Positions 1 to 6,590 of a stretch of DNA of 64,000 nt are shown in pieces; the first letter of the stretch is position 1; each line of letters opens with the position of its first letter. Origin of the DNA: Mixta hanseatica (lineage in GTDB: Bacteria; Pseudomonadota; Gammaproteobacteria; Enterobacterales; Enterobacteriaceae); NCBI RefSeq assembly GCF_023517775.1, contig NZ_CP082904.1, positions 1,178,001 through 1,242,000 of the forward strand. Reading direction: 5' to 3'. Made by a program: the position numbers and the translations under genes. The notes beneath the pieces are model-generated. The model had not been told where the DNA came from, made no database searches, and worked only from the letters and a program-made list of their open reading frames with translations.

Positions 1-2144
1 CACGCGCTTTTATCAGCGACGAAAACGCGTTGGTGAAAAATACGCGTGTTGGCGGCTCGCCGGCGATTGTTGCCGCCGCGCCGATTACCACCGGCAAAGT
101 TCCCGGGCTGAAAACTATCGAAGGGCCGCCCTCAGTGATGATTTTCGTCGATCGTTATACGCCGAATAAGCTGCTGGAGCTGGGTAACAGCATCGGCATC
201 AGTAATATGCACCTCGCTGACGGGCCGCAGACTTCGGCGGCCGGGCTGACGCTGGCGATAGAGCAGGGCGAGCCGGTGCAGATCAACTGGGACAGCAGCG
301 AACCGGGGCATAGACTGTTAATTATTACCGTACCGCTGTTGGCGCTAACCATGCTGATGCTGGGAATAATTTCCCGGCGGGTTATTCATCATGCGATGCA
401 TAACGCCCGGCTTTCCGACTGGCGCTTTGAGCAGCTTTGCCAGAGCCAGCGCGAACTCAGCGCCAGCGAGGCGCGCTTTCGCGATGTGGCGGAAGCGTCT
501 TCTGACTGGATTTGGGAAACCGATGCGCGCGGCGTCCTGACCTATCTCTCTTCACGATTTACGGCTGTCACCGGCTATGACGTGGCGATCCAGCTCGGTA
601 AGCCGATCGATTGCCTGTTGGTCAGCAGCAGCCAGCCCGTTTCGGCATGGATGCAAAAGCAAAATAACGGCAGCGATCGGCGTACGTTGCGCTGTCATTA
701 TCATTCGGCACGGGGCGAGGAGCGGATCTGCAGCCTGGTGGCGAAGCCGATAGAGATTCAGGGGGTAAAAGTCGGCTTTCGCGGCACCGTCTCGGATATC
801 ACGCTGGAAGTGGAGGCCCAGGCGCGTATCCAGTATCTCTCGCAGCACGATACGCTGACCGGCTTGCCGAACCGCCACCGCATGAATGAATTTTTGAGCG
901 GGAAGCTGCAGGCGCGGCCTACCGTAGCGCAGCCGCTGGTAATGCTCAGTCTCGATCTCGATCACTTTAAGCCGATCAACGATCTCTATGGCCATGCCGC
1001 CGGCGATCAGGTATTAAACGAAGTTTCGCAGCGGTTACGCGTTTGTCTTGGCGAGGAGGACTTGCTGTCGCGGCAGGGCGGCGACGAGTTTATTTTGCTG
1101 CTGAGCGGGCTAACCAGCCGCGAAGAGATTGAAACGCGCTGCCGTTGCCTGATGGATGAAATTCGCAAACCCTTTAACGTTGCGGACCAGGTGGTGCATA
1201 TCGGCGCTTCGGTCGGCATCGCGCGGGCGCCGCAGGATGCGCTGCAGCCGGAAGAGCTGCTCAGAATGGCGGATATTGCGCTCTATCAGTCGAAAGATTT
1301 AGGCCGCAACCGTTGGATCTTCTATTCGCCGGAGATGTCCGAGCAACTGGTGCAGCGACGTGAAATGGAGCGCGCGCTGAGCCTGGCCGTAATCCGCGAC
1401 GAGCTGCGTCTGTTTTATCAGCCGCGCTATTCGCTGCACAGCGGCAGAATGGATGGCGCGGAGGCGCTGTTGCGCTGGCAGCCGTCGCCGCCAGCGCTGG
1501 TCATGCCCGATAACTTTATTCCACTGGCGGAAGAGACCGGGTTGATTATCCCCATTAGCGACTGGGTGCTGCAGCGCGCCTGTCACGATGCGCTGGGCTG
1601 GCCGAAACCGTTTTACGTCTCGGTAAACATTTCGCCGGTTGAGTTTTGCCGGGGCGATTTAGCCGAGCGGGTCGCCACCATTCTGCGGCTGACCGGGTTG
1701 CCTGCTGAGCGCCTTGAACTGGAAATTACTGAAAACGTCACGCTGGAAAAGCCGGATAAGGTCTTGCTGATTATGCAACAGCTAAAGGCGCTGGGGGTAC
1801 GCTTAACGGTGGATGATTTCGGATCGGGCTACGCCTCATTAGGTTACCTGAAAACCTTCCCGTTTGATGGCCTGAAGATGGATCGTTCCTATCTGAAAGA
1901 TTTCCCGCATTCGCAGCAGGCGCACTCTATCGTTAACGGAATTATCGGTTTGGGCAAAGCCTTTTCGTTGGTGATTACCGCCGAAGGGATCGAAAACGCG
2001 GAACAGTTTGCAGAGCTACAGGCAATTGCCTGTGATGAAGGGCAGGGCTATTACCTTGGTCGGCCCATGCCCGCTGCGGATTTTGCGCGCTTGCTGGAAA
2101 GCGCTGCGTCGCAGCAAGGCAATGAAACGGGTCAGCCAGGCTGA
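1..2144 (+). CDS. Sensor diguanylate cyclase/phosphodiesterase (PAS-GGDEF-EAL), 5' truncated
   Basis: The reading frame is open from base 3, so the gene begins left of the window and its true start is missing. The visible part runs: end of a probable periplasmic sensor (CHASE4-like in flavour, uncertain), one membrane helix near base 310-375, a PAS domain (about 460-830), a GGDEF domain with an intact GGDEF motif at 1077-1091, and an EAL domain with EALLRW, an ENVTLEK segment and DDFGSGYASLGYL. Catalytic motifs of both domains look intact, so it could both make and break c-di-GMP. The RxxD inhibitory I-site expected five residues before GGDEF reads GEED, so product inhibition by that route is unlikely. 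The gene ends in a hairpin. Its signal is not predictable from the sequence. No E. coli orthologue is claimed. Confidence 0.9.
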   Translation, partial: RAFISDENALVKNTRVGGSPAIVAAAPITTGKVPGLKTIEGPPSVMIFVDRYTPNKLLELGNSIGISNMHLADGPQTSAAGLTLAIEQGEPVQINWDSSEPGHRLLIITVPLLALTMLMLGIISRRVIHHAMHNARLSDWRFEQLCQSQRELSASEARFRDVAEASSDWIWETDARGVLTYLSSRFTAVTGYDVAIQLGKPIDCLLVSSSQPVSAWMQKQNNGSDRRTLRCHYHSARGEERICSLVAKPIEIQGVKVGFRGTVSDITLEVEAQARIQYLSQHDTLTGLPNRHRMNEFLSGKLQARPTVAQPLVMLSLDLDHFKPINDLYGHAAGDQVLNEVSQRLRVCLGEEDLLSRQGGDEFILLLSGLTSREEIETRCRCLMDEIRKPFNVADQVVHIGASVGIARAPQDALQPEELLRMADIALYQSKDLGRNRWIFYSPEMSEQLVQRREMERALSLAVIRDELRLFYQPRYSLHSGRMDGAEALLRWQPSPPALVMPDNFIPLAEETGLIIPISDWVLQRACHDALGWPKPFYVSVNISPVEFCRGDLAERVATILRLTGLPAERLELEITENVTLEKPDKVLLIMQQLKALGVRLTVDDFGSGYASLGYLKTFPFDGLKMDRSYLKDFPHSQQAHSIVNGIIGLGKAFSLVITAEGIENAEQFAELQAIACDEGQGYYLGRPMPAADFARLLESAASQQGNETGQPG

Positions 2145-2149
2145 CCCGT
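2127..2149. terminator. Hairpin at the convergent ends of the EAL gene and the 21-aa peptide gene
   Basis: Arms ACGGGTCAGCC and GGCTGACCCGT flank a single A, giving a near-perfect palindrome that overlaps the stop codon of the GGDEF/EAL gene and lies just past the stop of the minus-strand small ORF. There is no strong T run on either side, so it may act as a weak bidirectional terminator or an RNA 3'-end stabiliser. Confidence 0.4.
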
Positions 2150-2156
2150 CAGGCGC

Positions 2157-2222
2157 TTAACGAACGCGGATGGCCACGCAGGTCATCAGCACCGCAAAGC
2201 CGATAAAGACAACCAGTTCCAT
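2157..2222 (-). CDS. Putative 21-residue single-span membrane peptide
   Basis: ATG at 2222 reads minus-strand to a TAA at 2157-2159, giving 21 residues that begin MELVVFIGFAV and end AIRVR. Almost all of it is one hydrophobic segment, with an acidic residue at the N-end and two arginines at the C-end, as in known small inner-membrane proteins and type I toxins. A near-perfect Shine-Dalgarno AGGAGG (2229-2234) sits six bases before the ATG. An 8-bp hairpin (2231-2250) overlaps that Shine-Dalgarno. I do not recognise the family. The good ribosome site, composition and terminator-like hairpin downstream argue that it is translated. Function unknown. Confidence 0.55.
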   Translation of the reverse strand: MELVVFIGFAVLMTCVAIRVR

Positions 2223-2230
2223 ACGGCACC

Positions 2231-2250
2231 TCCTAAGAATAATCTTAGGA
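2231..2250 (-). promoter_or_regulatory. Hairpin partly sequestering the Shine-Dalgarno of the 21-aa peptide
   Basis: Arms TCCTAAGA and TCTTAGGA with an ATAA loop form a perfect 8-bp stem in the leader of the minus-strand small ORF. The arm nearest the gene shares bases 2231-2234 with the AGGAGG ribosome site (2229-2234), so folding should reduce initiation. Regulation by this structure is inference. Confidence 0.45.
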
Positions 2251-2297
2251 AATTATACGGATAGGGTGGGCGAATTTTGCACAATCCGTGCCATTTA

Positions 2298-2313
2298 TAT
2301 GATTTGGATCACA
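2298..2313. promoter_or_regulatory. CRP/FNR-like operator upstream of the I78 lipoprotein gene
   Basis: TATGA-N6-TCACA differs by one base from the CRP core TGTGA-N6-TCACA. The same bases contain TGAT-N4-ATCA, the core of an FNR site. It lies about 95 bp before the lipoprotein start codon. Which regulator binds, if any, cannot be decided from sequence. Confidence 0.3.
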
Positions 2314-2406
2314 CTTTTCCAGTGCTATGCCTTTCTTCTGATGCCAGTCGATCTGTTAGGCTTTAAGGTCAATCACTGAGCGAATAAGCCAAAGAGGAGA
2401 GCTACG

Positions 2407-2703
2407 GTGAAATTTTATGGTAAGAGCGCACTGCTTATCGCGCTTTTTACGCTGGCGGCCTGTCAGCATGGACAAACCAGGGATGATAGCGCGGCAGTAA
2501 GCGATCCTGACGCCGATCGCTGCGGCGCATCCGCTTATCAAAATTATGTGGGTCAGCCCTTATCGGCGTTGAGTAAGCTGCATTTTGAACATCCGGTGCG
2601 AGCGATTCCTTATCACTCGGCGGTAACCATGGATTTCAATCTTAATCGGCTGAATTTCCTTGGCGATAAAGATAACGTGATTACCCGCGTTTATTGCGGT
2701 TAG
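2407..2703 (+). CDS. Lipoprotein with I78-type peptidase-inhibitor fold
   Basis: 98 residues starting at GTG 2407, with a GAGGAG ribosome site about eight bases upstream. The signal sequence ends in lipobox LAAC (Cys about residue 19). The mature part has the I78 inhibitor pattern: CGASAYQNYVGQPLSAL, a middle PVRAI, then VTMDFNLNRLNF and ITRVYCG at the very end. The two conserved cysteines probably form a disulfide. Family members inhibit or resemble inhibitors of serine proteases, and here the protein would be tethered in the envelope. The actual target is unknown. It is a monocistronic gene between the c-di-GMP enzyme and a GNAT acetyltransferase. A CRP/FNR-like site lies upstream and a strong terminator at 2830-2852. 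Confidence 0.8.
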   Translation: MKFYGKSALLIALFTLAACQHGQTRDDSAAVSDPDADRCGASAYQNYVGQPLSALSKLHFEHPVRAIPYHSAVTMDFNLNRLNFLGDKDNVITRVYCG

Positions 2704-2828
2704 CGTTGCGTACGGGGGAATCATCGTAAAAAGTTTATCTTGTCGCTGTCACGCTGCTGTCATCATTAGTCGTCAGGATACAGAACGATCTCCCCGTCAT
2801 ATAACACTGCAATGCTCGTCTTATTTTA

Positions 2829-2852
2829 TCCCGCCGCGTGCGGGATTTTTTT
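2829..2852 (+). terminator. Rho-independent terminator
   Basis: CCCGC, loop CGCGT, GCGGG, then A and seven T. It sits about 130 bp after the I78 lipoprotein gene and 100 bp before the GNAT gene. The long gap before it could also hold a short untranslated transcript, for which I see no clear promoter. Confidence 0.75.
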
Positions 2853-2954
2853 GCCTCCTGTTTGCTGCAGGATGCAGCACACGCACGATCGGCTACGCTT
2901 GAAAAAAACAGTGCGCAACGACCGAGCAAGGTTGACGATAGCGGGAGCAGGGAA

Positions 2955-3497
2955 ATGCAACAGAAACAGATAGAGGTGATCGAGGCCACGGCCAGTTTGC
3001 TACAGGCGCTACAGGCGCTGGATTATCGCTTTACCGTTACCCAGGAGCTGGAGGCGGCGTTCGATCGTCCGGTGCGTGATGGTCTTTATGCCGTTGCGCC
3101 AAGAGAAAAAAATTACTTTAACAATCCGCAGCAGTTTAGCGCCTTGCTGAACAACCGCGACGGCGCAATCTATGCGGCGCGGGTAGAGCAACAGCCCGCC
3201 GGTTATCTGGCGGTAAGCCGCAACTGGAATGGCCTGGCACTGATAGAGGATATCGCCGTTGACGGCGCGTTTCGGCGCTGCGGCTGCGGCGTTGCGCTAT
3301 TGCAGCGCGCTATCAGCTGGGCGCGTGAACAACAGCTGGCTGGCGTGACGCTGGAAACGCAAAATACCAACGTGGCCGCCTGCCTGCTGTATGAAAAGAT
3401 GGGTTTTGAACTGGGCGGCATCGATCGTCAGCTCTATCGGGCGCTGCACGCGCATCCGGCGGAAACTGCCCTCTACTGGTATCTGTGGTTTTCCTGA
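2955..3497 (+). CDS. GNAT N-acetyltransferase, streptothricin-acetyltransferase-like
   Basis: 180 residues from ATG 2955. An upstream in-frame start at 2838 falls inside the preceding terminator and is rejected. A purine-rich GGGAGCAGGGAA precedes the chosen ATG. The acetyl-CoA fold is clear: IEDIAVDGAFRRCGCGVALLQRAI matches motif A (R-x-x-G-x-G/A, with a Cys-Gly-Cys-Gly variant), followed by the ETQNTNVAACLLYEKMGFELGG signature and a C-terminal ETALYWYLWF. Length and C-terminus resemble streptothricin acetyltransferases (Sat/SatA), which acetylate the beta-lysine of streptothricin. Many housekeeping relatives exist, so resistance is only a possibility. It is convergent with the YmgB-like gene, with a GC hairpin between them at about 3513-3535. 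Confidence 0.75.
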   Translation: MQQKQIEVIEATASLLQALQALDYRFTVTQELEAAFDRPVRDGLYAVAPREKNYFNNPQQFSALLNNRDGAIYAARVEQQPAGYLAVSRNWNGLALIEDIAVDGAFRRCGCGVALLQRAISWAREQQLAGVTLETQNTNVAACLLYEKMGFELGGIDRQLYRALHAHPAETALYWYLWFS

Positions 3498-3544
3498 TCG
3501 CATCGCTGCCCTGCGCCGGAGATTTACCGGCGCACCGATAGCGG

Positions 3545-3799
3545 CTAAGGTACTTCAGCGCTGCCGCTCATTAGCTGCGCCAGCACGTTGCGATAGCTTT
3601 GCAGCACGCTTTCATCTTTTTCCAAATCGAGCTTTTTGATCACACTGGAAATCAACGCTTTATCGGTTGTGGGTTGGCCAGCCTGCATCAGTTCCGTCAT
3701 GATAATTGCCAATAGCTCCGCTTCTTTAGGCGCGTGCCATGCCGGACTGTTAAAATAGTCGGTTATTTCCCGGCCAGCGCTGGTGGATTGTGTTCGCAT
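3545..3799 (-). CDS. YmgB/AriR-family biofilm and acid-resistance regulator
   Basis: 84 residues from ATG 3799, with GGAGG (3806-3810) six bases upstream. A TTG two codons earlier is less well placed. The pattern I-T-D-Y-F, E-x-E-L-L, a central LMQAGQPTTDKALISSVIKKL and a terminal helix matches E. coli AriR/YmgB (about 88 aa), an all-helical dimer reported to affect biofilm formation and acid resistance. In E. coli ariR is in a different region (ymgABC), so this is a paralogue or relocated copy. The member of the family cannot be named with certainty. It is transcribed divergently from the cold-shock gene and shares its 400-bp upstream region. Confidence 0.7.
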   Translation of the reverse strand: MRTQSTSAGREITDYFNSPAWHAPKEAELLAIIMTELMQAGQPTTDKALISSVIKKLDLEKDESVLQSYRNVLAQLMSGSAEVP

Positions 3800-3996
3800 T
3801 ATCAACCTCCAAAAACGCAGCGTCGTTCCGCCATGAAGCGGATCGATTGATTATTAACAGGACAAGCATGCCTGGGTCAGGCAAATCACGAAGCGTGCCG
3901 CCAACAAAATAGCGTGGCTATTTTTTAAACATAGAAGGACGCGCAAGAAATGTCAGTAACAACCTGAAATATTTTTAGCATTAAGTAAAATCCTGC

Positions 3997-4026
3997 TTGC
4001 ATTGGCTTCGCTATTATGAGTAAATG
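3997..4026 (+). promoter_or_regulatory. cspA-type cold-shock promoter
   Basis: -35 TTGCAT (3997-4002), an 18-base spacer and -10 TAAATG (4021-4026), preceded by an A/T-rich stretch (3966-3990) like an UP element. Hexamers and spacing match my recollection of the E. coli cspA promoter (TTGCAT-N18-TTAATG). Transcription should start about 4031-4034. Confidence 0.6.
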
Positions 4027-4030
4027 CACC

Positions 4031-4200
4031 GTCGGTTTGTTAAACAGAACCGGGTATGCGAGCAGTTTTAGTAAAGCAGTCTGCAGTGTAAGAGTTATCT
4101 CTGATATCCCTTCTTCAGTATCGCCTTCCTGAGTGCCTCATAACATCTGTACACAAACCTGTTGCCCTCAGGGCGTTAATATCGAATGAAGGAAAGACAA
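4031..4200 (+). promoter_or_regulatory. Long cold-shock 5' leader with cold box (RNA thermosensor)
   Basis: About 165-170 nt of untranslated leader. GTCGGTTTGTTAAACAGA at 4031-4048 corresponds to the cold box at the 5' end of E. coli cspA mRNA. Further in, TAAAGCAGT, GTAAGAGTTATC and TGATATCCCTTCTTC (about 4073-4120) resemble conserved blocks of the cspA thermosensor leader. In E. coli this leader refolds at low temperature to expose the ribosome site. The comparison is from memory, so the exact boundaries need alignment. The remainder of the 3800-4200 gap (the upstream side of the YmgB-like gene) shows nothing else recognisable. Confidence 0.6.
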
Positions 4201-4413
4201 ATGTCTGCAAAACTGACTGGTTTAGTAAAATGGTTCAACGCTGAGAAAGGTTTCGGCTTTATTTCTCCGGCTGACGGCAGCAAAGACGTGTTTGTACACT
4301 TCTCTGCTATCCAGAACCAGGGTTTCAAAACTCTGGAAGAAGGTCAGAGCGTAGAGTTCACCATTGAAAACGGTCCGAAAGGCCCGGCTGCTGCTAACGT
4401 AAACGTACGCTAA
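4201..4413 (+). CDS. Major cold-shock protein (CspA/CspB/CspG subgroup)
   Basis: 70 residues from ATG 4201, with GAAGGAAAG upstream. An in-frame ATG at 4186 would put the ribosome site inside the gene. It is a single OB-fold cold-shock domain with both RNA-binding motifs, KGFGFI (RNP1) and VFVHF (RNP2). It binds single-stranded RNA and DNA and acts as an RNA chaperone. The start [20 protein letters not shown] is closer to CspA/B/G than to CspE/CspC, and the cspA-like leader supports cold induction. E. coli has no csp gene at this position, so I give no specific symbol. It is followed immediately by a strong terminator. Confidence 0.92.
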   Translation: MSAKLTGLVKWFNAEKGFGFISPADGSKDVFVHFSAIQNQGFKTLEEGQSVEFTIENGPKGPAAANVNVR

Positions 4414-4426
4414 GCTGCCAGAATTC

Positions 4427-4457
4427 AAAAAACCCGCCTTTATGGCGGGTTTTTTAT
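4427..4457 (+). terminator. Rho-independent terminator of the cold-shock gene
   Basis: A run of A, then CCCGCC-TTTAT-GGCGGG followed by six T. The flanking A and T runs can extend the stem, so it could work in both directions. Confidence 0.9.
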
Positions 4458-4609
4458 TGCCTTTTCCCTGCCTCTGCAACTGACGTGCCGCTTAATGACC
4501 GATGCTGGCGGTAAATAACAGGCAAAGATAACCCCGGAACAGCACCGCTGCCCCAGGGCTTGATAGCTTACTGCATTACCACAGTAGACGTTGTGGCAAT
4601 GAAAACGGA

Positions 4610-4783
4610 TCAGGACTTACGGCCGCCATGGCTGTTTTGTCCGCCTTTTTTACCCGCTTCGGAGGCCTTTTCGCGATCGTTTTTGAAGTTACCGCCGCTC
4701 TGCTGACCGCCTTTTTTACCGGCTTCAGACGCTTTTTCTCGGTCTTCTGCGAAATTGCCTGAACCACCACGATGTTCTGCCAT
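4610..4783 (-). CDS. KGG-repeat stress protein, YciG-like
   Basis: 57 residues from ATG 4783, with AGGAG (minus-strand CAGGAGACG) five to seven bases upstream. It is a very hydrophilic Gly/Lys-rich protein with two copies of the KGG (con-10) repeat: NFAEDREKASEAGKKGGQ and NFKNDREKASEAGKKGGQ. The start MAEHRGGSGNFAEDREKAS is nearly identical to E. coli YciG as I remember it (59 aa). The family is RpoS-dependent in enterics and linked to stress survival and motility, but its molecular role is unresolved. A hairpin with one mismatch (about 4573-4602) follows the stop. A longer 89-residue frame over the same bases is a shadow. Confidence 0.85.
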   Translation of the reverse strand: MAEHRGGSGNFAEDREKASEAGKKGGQQSGGNFKNDREKASEAGKKGGQNSHGGRKS

Positions 4784-5310
4784 AATCGTCTCCTGATTAC
4801 TTTTCCAGTTTTGGTAAGCATCTTAGAATATGTATTATTACTCAATTAATGCATATTCTGCGTTGTGACGATATGAATTGTAGATGGCTGAATTAATATT
4901 GCCAGTGTACGCGCTTTGCGGTTTCGCTTATTTAAATTATTGTTTTTATTTATTTTTAAATAAGCGATGGAGGCCTGTCTAGATATAACCTTCTGAAGGT
5001 AAAGAAAATAAAAAATAGCCAGATAAAGTTTTTTCTTATGACTCCAGGATGAATCTTAACCTTACAGAAAGCTAATTCGTTGCGCTTGTTTTATCCAAAA
5101 AAGAGGCCCAGTATTATAACGCTGCGCTTGTTTTAGCAAAGATATGTGCAGCGAAGAAATTAATAATAATGCTGTAGCTAAATAAAATGATGGGAATGGC
5201 CATTTCTGTGGTTTTGTTATATAAATAATTAAAAATATCAGCAACATCTGCTGTTATTTTGTTAACTGTAGTGATAGTGTCTGCGTTCACATTGTTACCG
5301 GGATAAAGTG
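4784..5310. other. 527-bp AT-rich intergenic region upstream of iraP
   Basis: No convincing gene. Base composition is far more AT-rich than the flanks. It holds a perfect 12-bp inverted repeat (4925-4966) and a 13-bp direct repeat TGCGCTTGTTTTA at 5081-5093 and 5123-5135, exactly 42 bp apart. A 61-residue hydrophobic frame (5062-5247, minus) and a 32-residue one (4884-4982, plus) have no good ribosome site. It presumably contains the promoters of iraP and of the YciG-like gene, and is a plausible H-NS target from its composition (inference). Confidence 0.6.
4925..4966. repeat. Perfect 12-bp inverted repeat, 18-nt loop
   Basis: CGCTTATTTAAA (4925-4936) and TTTAAATAAGCG (4955-4966) are exact reverse complements separated by 18 A/T-rich bases. 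There is no adjacent ORF end with a U run, so it does not look like a normal terminator. It could be a protein-binding palindrome or an RNA stem. Confidence 0.7.
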
Positions 5311-5565
5311 ATGAAACAGCTCATTGCAGAACTACTGGTTAAGCTGGCGGAAAAAGAAGCAGAGTCTAAAGAGCTGGTTGCCCAGGTTGAAGCGCTGGAA
5401 ATTGTAGTAACCGCGCTGCTGCGTAAACTGGGTGACGAACAGCGTCAGGAGCTGAACGATGGGATCGGCGAGGCGTTAAGAACCGCTTCTGACGGTGCCA
5501 GCGCTGAGGATGCCTCTCTGCTGTATGGCTATATCGACAAGCTGCTTAATCATCCCCGCTATTGA
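5311..5565 (+). CDS. iraP: Anti-adaptor protein IraP (RpoS stabiliser)
   Basis: 84 residues from ATG 5311. A GTG one codon earlier is not needed. The N-terminal LIAELLVKLAEKEAESKELVAQVEALEIVVTAL coiled-coil and the C-terminal DKLLNHPR match E. coli IraP (86 aa). IraP binds RssB and prevents delivery of the sigma factor RpoS to ClpXP, stabilising RpoS during phosphate starvation. In E. coli the order is iraP-phoA-psiF-adrA-proC, while here iraP is directly convergent with proC, so phoA, psiF and adrA are missing at this place. The C-terminal third is more divergent than the coiled-coil. Confidence 0.88.
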   Translation: MKQLIAELLVKLAEKEAESKELVAQVEALEIVVTALLRKLGDEQRQELNDGIGEALRTASDGASAEDASLLYGYIDKLLNHPRY

Positions 5566-5573
5566 TAGTAAAA

Positions 5574-5602
5574 CAGCCACATCGCGGCCTGCGATGTGGC
5601 TG
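5574..5602. terminator. Hairpin between convergent iraP and proC
   Basis: A perfect 12-bp stem, CAGCCACATCGC and GCGATGTGGCTG, with loop GGCCT. T runs are absent, so termination would depend on Rho or on the hairpin alone. Confidence 0.5.
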
Positions 5603-5672
5603 GATTCTCTGCCGCAGCGGTACGACGGCATTCCGCCTGTTGCGGGCAAGGCTCACTGCTTGCTGCGTTTTC

Positions 5673-6485
5673 CTACCCTTTGCTTAATGCTTCCGAACGC
5701 GCCATGCAGGCTTGCATAGCGGCAATGACCGCCGAGCGCAGGCCTTTTTCTTCCAGCACTTTAACCGCCTCGATGGTAGTGCCGCCCGGGGAACAAACCA
5801 TATCCTTCAGTTCGCCCGGATGTTTACCGGTTTGCAACACCATCTGCGCCGCGCCTTTGACCGCCTGCGCGGCAAACTCATAGGCCTGAGCTCGTGGCAT
5901 ACCGCCCAACACTGCCGCATCCGCCATTGCCTCGATAAACATAAAGACATAAGCAGGCGCAGAGCCGCTCACCCCAACCACCGCATGGATCAGATATTCT
6001 GGCACCACGGCGGCTTTACCGAAGCTGTTAAAAATCGCTAATACTTCTTCAGTTTCTTCCGGCGTGACCAACGGGTTCGGCGTAACGGACGTCATGCCTT
6101 CGTTAACCAGCGCAGGCGTATTAGGCATCACGCGCACGATTTTGCGATCGTGTCCCAGCGCCATCGCCAGGGCATCCAGCGTAACGCCGGCGGCGATAGA
6201 AACCACCAGCGTCTCTTTATTCAGCGCGCCGGCGACTTCCTTAAGCACTTTCAGAATCACGTTAGGTTTTACCGCGCCGAACAGAATATCCGCTTCGCGC
6301 GCCACTTCTTCGGCGCTCTGTGCCGGCGTAACGCCGTATTGCTGCGCCATCTGCTGGTTGGTTTCGCTTTTATGGTCATAAACCCAAATCTTCGCCGCAT
6401 CCACCTGGCCACCCGCAATCAGTCCGCCAATAATCGCTTTGGACATATTCCCGCAGCCAATAAAGCCTATTTTTTTCTCCAGCAT
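5673..6485 (-). CDS. proC: Pyrroline-5-carboxylate reductase
   Basis: 270 residues (E. coli 269), with AAGGA before the ATG at 6485. It catalyses the last step of proline synthesis, reducing 1-pyrroline-5-carboxylate with NAD(P)H in the cytosol. The N-terminal Rossmann motif GFIGCGNMSKAI, the central VRVMPNTPALVNEG and the C-terminal dimerisation/substrate region VVGVSGSAPAYVFMFIEAMADAAVLGGM through KDMVCSPGGTTIEA are all present. The gene is monocistronic, convergent with iraP and divergent from the DUF421 pair, whose start is about 105 bp away. Confidence 0.97.
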   Translation of the reverse strand: MLEKKIGFIGCGNMSKAIIGGLIAGGQVDAAKIWVYDHKSETNQQMAQQYGVTPAQSAEEVAREADILFGAVKPNVILKVLKEVAGALNKETLVVSIAAGVTLDALAMALGHDRKIVRVMPNTPALVNEGMTSVTPNPLVTPEETEEVLAIFNSFGKAAVVPEYLIHAVVGVSGSAPAYVFMFIEAMADAAVLGGMPRAQAYEFAAQAVKGAAQMVLQTGKHPGELKDMVCSPGGTTIEAVKVLEEKGLRSAVIAAMQACMARSEALSKG

Positions 6486-6590
6486 GGTTTTTCCTTCTGC
6501 GTAGCCATTTTCAGTTTTGCAACAGCTTACGTCATTCTGCCGCTTTATCCAGCTTCAGCTACACTCCAGAGAGTGAACCAGGAGAAGAAA

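Noticed and set aside
4884..4982. 32-residue plus-strand frame with a hydrophobic core
   Set aside because: No Shine-Dalgarno, and it spans the inverted repeat that is better explained as a structural element.
5062..5247. 61-residue hydrophobic minus-strand frame in the iraP upstream region
   Set aside because: No ribosome site, extreme AT content makes hydrophobic frames common, and its repeated motif comes from the direct DNA repeat.
6150..6590. Upstream extension of the one-span protein frame (to 319 residues)
   Set aside because: The extension lies entirely antisense to proC, and the ribosome site is next to ATG 6591.
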